Below are positions 14,005 to 17,947 of a stretch of DNA of 17,947 nucleotides, piece by piece (position 1 is the stretch's first letter; each line of letters begins with the position of its first letter). The stretch is from JAGQUL01 sp039811765 (GTDB lineage Bacteria; Actinomycetota; Thermoleophilia; Gaiellales; SKUG01): NCBI GenBank assembly GCA_039811765.1, contig JBDHZF010000048.1, forward strand, positions 1 to 17,947, read 5' to 3'. The position numbers were made by a program, and so were the translations under genes. The notes beneath the pieces are model-generated. The model worked only from the letters and a program-made list of their open reading frames with translations, ran no database searches and was not told the origin of the DNA.

Positions 14005-14034
14005 GTGACGGTGCGCCGGGTCGTGGGTGATAAT
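14005..14034 (+). promoter_or_regulatory. Promoter of fdxA
   Basis: GTGACG (14005-14010) and GATAAT (14029-14034) are separated by 18 bases and resemble -35 TTGACA and -10 TATAAT elements. Transcription would start near 14041, immediately before the AAGGAG ribosome binding site (14044-14049), 9 bases ahead of ATG 14059. Confidence 0.55.
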
Positions 14035-14058
14035 GCGGCGGAGAAGGAGATTCGACTG

Positions 14059-14292
14059 ATGACGTACGTCATTGCCCAACCTTGCATCGACACCAAGGAC
14101 CGGTCCTGCGTCGACGTGTGCCCGGTGGACTGCATCCACGAGGGACCCGACCAATTGTTCATCGATCCCGAAGAGTGCATCGATTGCGGCGTCTGCGAGC
14201 CGGAATGCCCGGTCGAGGCGATTTTTCCCGAGGATGCGGTCCCCCAGAAGTGGGAAGACTACATCGAGAAGAACAAGGCCTATTTTTCCTGA
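14059..14292 (+). CDS. fdxA: 7Fe ferredoxin (3Fe-4S / 4Fe-4S)
   Basis: 77 residues from ATG 14059, set by AAGGAG nine bases upstream; an upstream GTG at 14005 is rejected because it sits on the promoter. Cysteines lie at 9, 17, 21, 25, 40, 43, 46 and 50. The spacing C9-x7-C17-x3-C21-x3-C25 and C40-x2-C43-x2-C46-x3-C50 is that of Azotobacter ferredoxin I and mycobacterial FdxA. There C9, C17 and C50 would hold a 3Fe-4S cluster and C21, C40, C43 and C46 a 4Fe-4S cluster, leaving C25 free. It begins MTYVIAQPCIDTKDRSCVDV, as actinobacterial ferredoxins do. It is a small soluble electron carrier. The gene appears monocistronic, with its own promoter and a hairpin 25 bases beyond the stop. Confidence 0.95.
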   Translation: MTYVIAQPCIDTKDRSCVDVCPVDCIHEGPDQLFIDPEECIDCGVCEPECPVEAIFPEDAVPQKWEDYIEKNKAYFS

Positions 14293-14317
14293 GCCGCATC
14301 GCTGCGCGAGTTTCGTG

Positions 14318-14338
14318 ACGAATTCGGCGCTAATTCGT
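14318..14338 (+). terminator. Possible terminator after fdxA
   Basis: ACGAATT (14318-14324) and AATTCGT (14332-14338) are reverse complements around a seven-base loop, 25 bases after the fdxA stop. The stem is AT-rich and no long T-run follows, so it is weak. Confidence 0.3.
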
Positions 14339-14434
14339 TGCAGAGTGCGCGCATCTCGTGACACCTGATTCGAGATCGTCTTCCCGACGACGATCGGGAT
14401 CTCGCTGGGGATCCTCGGAACAGGAGGACGAGAC

Positions 14435-14800
14435 ATGGCGGCACGAACTGCGAGCACGGCGGCGCGAGCAAGGGCAACGGAACCGGGTCTCGACGACGGG
14501 GCCGAGGTCGCAGCGCATGCGCTGCTGCGCCTCGTGGCGGACGACCCAGGATGCCATGGGCGGGTGCGGGCGGCGCGGATCATCGGCGGCTTCTCGGTGC
14601 CGTATCGCACCGACGAGGACGCGGAGCGGCTTGCGTCCTACGCGGTTCGCGTGCAGTGGACGATTCGCGAGGCCACGCGGCTGGTGGACGCGATGATCGA
14701 CGGTGGGCTGATGGCGCAAACGCCGGGGCCTCGTCCGGCGCTGGTGCTCACACGCCCTGGATTTCGTGCATTGGAAGCGTTGGAGGGTATCAACGCATAG
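14435..14800 (+). CDS. Small winged-helix protein, RQC-domain-like
   Basis: 121 residues from ATG 14435, set by AGGAGG (14422-14427) seven bases upstream. After a 25-residue Ala/Arg/Thr-rich lead, the chain reads H-A-L-L-R-L-V-A-D-D-P-G-C-H-G-R-V-R-A-A-R-I-I-G-G, then W-T-I-R-E-A-T-R-L-V-D-A-M-I-D-G-G-L, then P-A-L-V-L-T-R-P-G-F-R-A-L-E-A-L. This layout (G-R-x-x-x-A-x-I-I-G-G, a central W, I-x-x-G-L, L-x-L-T-x-x-G) resembles the RecQ C-terminal RQC winged helix, which binds duplex ends and fork junctions; here it stands alone without a helicase. It lies 22 bases upstream of the AddB-like gene, so they are probably one operon and may work together. It could also be a generic winged-helix regulator. 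Confidence 0.65.
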   Translation: MAARTASTAARARATEPGLDDGAEVAAHALLRLVADDPGCHGRVRAARIIGGFSVPYRTDEDAERLASYAVRVQWTIREATRLVDAMIDGGLMAQTPGPRPALVLTRPGFRALEALEGINA

Positions 14801-14822
14801 GCTCGTGCGTCAGGATGCGCCC

Positions 14823-17636
14823 GTGGACCTGACCGTCATCTTGGGGCCGCCCGGATCGGGCAAGGCGCGTCATGCGATCGACGCGCTGCTCGCCGCCGCT
14901 CGTGATCGAGACGGGTTCTTGCTGGTGCCGGGCGCAGTCGATCGTGCACGGTTTCTGCGCGAAATCGCCGGACGCGATCAATCGGCGTACATCGGCGTGG
15001 AGGTCGGCACGTTCGAGCAGCTGATCGCCCGCGTGGCGGGATCGCCGCCCGTTCGTCGAACGGACCGAGCCATGGAGCGGATCGTCGTGCGCGACGCGCT
15101 CGCGGACATCCCCGAGTTCGCTCGCGCGGCGGCGTGGACAGGATTCGTCGACACCGCGCGTCGGCACATCGACGCGCTTCGTCGCGCGCGAGCGTGGGGT
15201 GGCGACGAGGTCGCGCGCCTGGAAGCGCAGCTGCCCGGCGAATCGGTTGCACACTGGCGACGGCTCGAACAGCGCGTCGGGGAGTTGCTCGACGAGCGGC
15301 GGTTGCGCGACGACGCATGGTTCGAACGTCGCGCCGCGCGACGCCTGCGCCAGTCACAACCAGGAATCGGCGCGGTGGTGTGCTACGGCTTCGACGCCTT
15401 CGCGCCCGGCCGTCAAGCCTTGCTCGAACGCCTCGCGCAACACGTGCCGGTGACCGTGACGCTTGCATGGCGGCCGGGTCGGCGCGTGCACGAGCGAGCT
15501 GCCGAGCTGCGTGATCGCTGGCGTTCGATCGGCGCGTTCGTTCGCGAGCTGGAATCCGAGCCAGTGGCGCATCCCGTGCTCGACTGGCTCGGCAGCGAGT
15601 TGTTCGAGGACACGAACGCATCCCCGCCAACGGTGGCCGACCCGCCGGAGGTCGCCGCACCCGTTTCGTTCGTCGAATGCTGCGGACCCACGCAGGAAGC
15701 GGAGGAGGTCGTGCGCGAGGTCGCGCTGCTGCATGCGCGAGGCGCGCACTGGGACGACATCGTGGTGGCGAGCGCGAACGCGTCGACGAGCGGCGAGCTG
15801 CTGCACGCGAGCTTCGAACGCGCCGGTATCCCCGTGCGATTGCAGGCACGACGCACGGCAATCGACGTTCCAGTGGGCCGTGCCGTGCATGCGCTGCTCG
15901 ACGCGATCGTGCAACGCGATCGAGTCGCGCTCGCCGCTGCGATGCGCGCTCCGGTTTTCGGCGTGGCTCGCGACACGATCGACGACGTGGAATTGCACGT
16001 GCGGGCACGTCGTCATGCGTCGATGCACTGGATCGATGATCGTCGCTTCGCGAACACGCTGCCGAAAGCCGTCCGTGCGCTGGCGAGCATCGACGCGCGC
16101 GATCGCGACGCGAAGGTCGTCGACGCGGTCCGAGCGGTGCTTGCGTCGTTGCGCCCCGCCGATCTCGGCGAGCTGGATCTCCTGCGCGGCGTGGCGTCGC
16201 TGCTCGAAGGCCTCGTCGTGGCGGCAGGCGGCGAATCCGGCGTGCGACTAGTGGACATTCGCGACGCCGTGGCGGCGCTCACGCTCGCCACGCCAGACCG
16301 CTCCGATTCCGGCGCGGTCGTGATCGCGTCCATCGACGACCTGCGCAGCATCGCGTGGGACTGCGTGGTGCTGCACGGCATGCACCAGGCGGCGTTTCGC
16401 GCGGCGGTCGAAGACGAACTCGACGCGCCCGCTGCCGGTCGCGACCTGTTGCATCTCGCGGTGACGCGCGCACGACGCACGCTGCGCGTGATTCGCCAGA
16501 GCGCCGGATCCGGCGGCGCGCCGCTCGCGCCATCGCCGGGGTGGCAAGAACTGCGGCGACTGCTTCCCAACGCGCCGCTGCGCTCGCGCAGGCTCGCGCA
16601 AGTCGCGCCGGAACCGAGCGACGTGCGGCTCCCGAGCGAGCGAGCGGTCGCCGTCGCGCTCGCGATGGGGCGCGGCCACGACGTGGATGGCGTCGACGAT
16701 TCCGTCGCCCGCCGCATCGAGACGAATCGGCGCGGGCATCGCAGTTCCCACGTAGACGGAGCACTGGCCGAAGAACTCGCCGCGCGCACGCGGATCGCGG
16801 TCACCGAACTCGAGGCGTACGCCACATGCTCGGCGAAATGGTTCATCGAACGACGCCTTCGCGACATCGACCCAGACGAGGATCGATCCCGCATCCTCGA
16901 CGGACTCGTCGCGCATGCGCTGCTGCAGCGAATCGTCCCCATCGCGCGCGTCGAAGCATGGGACGCGGTGAGGATTCGCGAGTTCGCCGCGTCGATCGCG
17001 GGGGAGATCGCGAGCGAGCTCGATCCGGGCCGCGCGCTGCATCCAAGCCGCGTGGACCGCATCGTCGAGCACGTCGTCGACGTCATTGATTCGGAACGGG
17101 ACTGGCCCGTGCCCGATCGCGTCGAGACCGAGGTCGGCATCGGGCGTGAGATGCCGGATTCGATTGGGCCGGGCTTGTTCGTCGACGACGTTGAGCTGGT
17201 TGGACGCATCGACCGGATCGATCATCACGGATCGCACGTGGTGCTGCACGACTACAAGTACGGCGCGAGCGATCGAGCTGCCGCGCGACTGATCGAAGAA
17301 CGCAACCTGCAACTGCTCGTCTACTGGCTCGCGCTGCGACAGCCGGGTTCGCCACACGAACCGATCGGCGCGCTGTATCGCGCCGTGACCAGCGGTGGCA
17401 AACCGAGCGGCGCGATCACGCACGAACTGCGCGACCGCGGATACGTGAGTTCGCGATCGCGCACGCTCGACGAGGACGCCCGCGAGCAACTGCTCGACGA
17501 TGTCGCGACTCTCGTGGCCGACAGCGTGCACGATCTTCGTGCAGGCGTGGTGCGACCGCTCGACGATCCGTCCGACTGTCCGTCCCATTGCACGCTCCAG
17601 GCGATCTGCCGCGTTGGGGAGGTGTCCACGCGATGA
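14823..17636 (+). CDS. AddB/RecB-like protein: P-loop plus Fe-S PD-(D/E)XK nuclease
   Basis: 937 residues from GTG 14823, with AGGA at 14812-14815 seven bases before it; an ATG at 14766 would overlap the preceding gene. The N-terminus carries a Walker A loop, VDLTVILGPPGSGKARHAID (K14). A helicase-like middle has motif remnants: V-V-I-A-S-I-D-D-L-R-S-I-A-W-D-C-V-V-L-H-G-M and DLLHLAVTRARRTLRV, resembling UvrD motifs V and VI. The nuclease domain has G-R-I-D797-R-I-D and D810-Y-K812-Y-G. A single C669 and C919-x3-C923-x5-C929 fit the four-cysteine iron-sulfur staple of AddB-type nucleases. It should cut DNA during double-strand-break end resection with the helicase encoded next (ATGA overlap). 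It is shorter than typical AddB (about 1160). Confidence 0.8.
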   Translation: MDLTVILGPPGSGKARHAIDALLAAARDRDGFLLVPGAVDRARFLREIAGRDQSAYIGVEVGTFEQLIARVAGSPPVRRTDRAMERIVVRDALADIPEFARAAAWTGFVDTARRHIDALRRARAWGGDEVARLEAQLPGESVAHWRRLEQRVGELLDERRLRDDAWFERRAARRLRQSQPGIGAVVCYGFDAFAPGRQALLERLAQHVPVTVTLAWRPGRRVHERAAELRDRWRSIGAFVRELESEPVAHPVLDWLGSELFEDTNASPPTVADPPEVAAPVSFVECCGPTQEAEEVVREVALLHARGAHWDDIVVASANASTSGELLHASFERAGIPVRLQARRTAIDVPVGRAVHALLDAIVQRDRVALAAAMRAPVFGVARDTIDDVELHVRARRHASMHWIDDRRFANTLPKAVRALASIDARDRDAKVVDAVRAVLASLRPADLGELDLLRGVASLLEGLVVAAGGESGVRLVDIRDAVAALTLATPDRSDSGAVVIASIDDLRSIAWDCVVLHGMHQAAFRAAVEDELDAPAAGRDLLHLAVTRARRTLRVIRQSAGSGGAPLAPSPGWQELRRLLPNAPLRSRRLAQVAPEPSDVRLPSERAVAVALAMGRGHDVDGVDDSVARRIETNRRGHRSSHVDGALAEELAARTRIAVTELEAYATCSAKWFIERRLRDIDPDEDRSRILDGLVAHALLQRIVPIARVEAWDAVRIREFAASIAGEIASELDPGRALHPSRVDRIVEHVVDVIDSERDWPVPDRVETEVGIGREMPDSIGPGLFVDDVELVGRIDRIDHHGSHVVLHDYKYGASDRAAARLIEERNLQLLVYWLALRQPGSPHEPIGALYRAVTSGGKPSGAITHELRDRGYVSSRSRTLDEDAREQLLDDVATLVADSVHDLRAGVVRPLDDPSDCPSHCTLQAICRVGEVSTR

Positions 17637-17947
17637 CCGCGACGAGGCAGTGGACTGCAGCGCAGGGCCACGCGATCGCCGCGCGCGATCGAACGCTCGT
17701 GACCGCGGCGGCGGGCAGCGGCAAGACAAGCGTCCTCACCGAGCTCGTCGCGGGCGCGCTCGCGGCGGGCGAAGTCGATCCCGCTCGCGTGTGCGCGGTG
17801 ACGTTCACCGAGAAGGCGGCGCAAGAGATGCGTGAACGCATCGCCGATCGTCTCGTGTCGCTCGGCGCGCGCGACGTGCTCGGGCAGCTCGAGCTGGCAC
17901 GAATCGGCACGATCCATTCGCTGTGCGCCGTGATCCTTCGCCTGCAT
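17633..17947 (+). CDS. UvrD/AddA-type superfamily 1 helicase (partial, 5' end)
   Basis: The first 105 codons are present, starting at ATG 17633, which overlaps the preceding stop in ATGA and has GGGGAGG (17616-17622) ten bases upstream. The Q-motif region is W-T-A-A-Q-G-H-A-I, Walker A is AAGSGKT, motif Ia is VTFTEKAAQEMRERI, and motif Ib is GTIHSLC. These are the order and residues of UvrD-like DNA helicases of the AddA/AdnB/RecB group. Together with the preceding gene it would make a two-subunit helicase-nuclease. Whether it carries its own C-terminal nuclease domain, as AddA and the Adn subunits do, cannot be seen because the gene leaves the window. Confidence 0.85.
   Translation, partial: MTATRQWTAAQGHAIAARDRTLVTAAAGSGKTSVLTELVAGALAAGEVDPARVCAVTFTEKAAQEMRERIADRLVSLGARDVLGQLELARIGTIHSLCAVILRLH

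Noticed and set aside
14353..14404. Hairpin-like sequence with ATCGTC/GACGAT and GAGATC/GATCTC between fdxA and the RQC-like gene
   Set aside because: Several short alternative pairings exist and none stands out; no clear promoter or terminator role could be supported.
16248..17729. Antisense frame of 493 codons opposite the AddB-like gene
   Set aside because: It has no motif and runs across the start of the helicase gene; the + strand frame has nuclease and iron-sulfur motifs.

Overview
This window is high-GC DNA with GC-rich third positions and several GTG starts. A DUF501 gene and a DivIC/FtsB-type septum gene lie beside a pyruvate kinase end, and there is a 7Fe ferredoxin of actinobacterial type. 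It is best read as a chromosomal segment of a deep-branching actinobacterium (Thermoleophilia or Acidimicrobiia are my guesses by inference; the sequence cannot decide). I see no rRNA, tRNA, CRISPR array, transposase, integrase or phage gene.

Layout. 1-1172: the 3' end of a probable pyruvate kinase gene (+) converges on a DUF501 - divIC pair (-). 1167-1854: two small + genes, a conserved-looking cytosolic protein and a single-pass membrane protein with a Val/Thr-rich tail; the first overlaps the DUF501 gene at its 5' end. 1980-2639: a regulator that fuses a MerR/excisionase-type DNA-binding domain to a response-regulator receiver domain. 2640-3001: a gene-poor, more AT-rich stretch with two strong inverted repeats. 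3002-3773 (-): a low-complexity, basic, Gly/Arg-rich protein followed by a possible 47-residue protein. 4134/4200-8048 (+): a very large soluble signalling protein with about five GAF-like modules and a C-terminal SpoIIE-type PP2C phosphatase. Its stop codon lies inside one arm of a perfect 20-bp inverted repeat with 66 nt between the arms.

8229-12718 (+): an FAD-dependent oxidoreductase, a membrane transporter-like/spermidine-synthase fusion with an internal duplication, and a thioredoxin-like CcmG/TlpA - CcmH pair for cytochrome c maturation. The last gene overlaps by 64 bp the end of a convergent gene for a secreted, membrane-anchored Ig-like (DUF916-like) protein (12655-13863, -). 14059-14292 (+) is fdxA, with a readable promoter.

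14435-17947 (+) is a compact DNA-repair-type operon: a small winged-helix protein resembling a RecQ RQC domain, an AddB-like protein with P-loop and Fe-S PD-(D/E)XK nuclease, and the start of a UvrD/AddA-type helicase that runs off the window. The last two overlap by ATGA. They plausibly form an AddAB/AdnAB-type double-strand-break resection machine; the RQC-like partner is the unusual part.

The observations I would look at first are the RQC-like/AddB/AddA operon, the 3'-end inverted repeat at 8043-8148, the missing canonical start codon behind the strong ribosome binding site of the phosphatase gene, the receiver fusion regulator, and the possible small proteins around the hairpin at 2946-2975.
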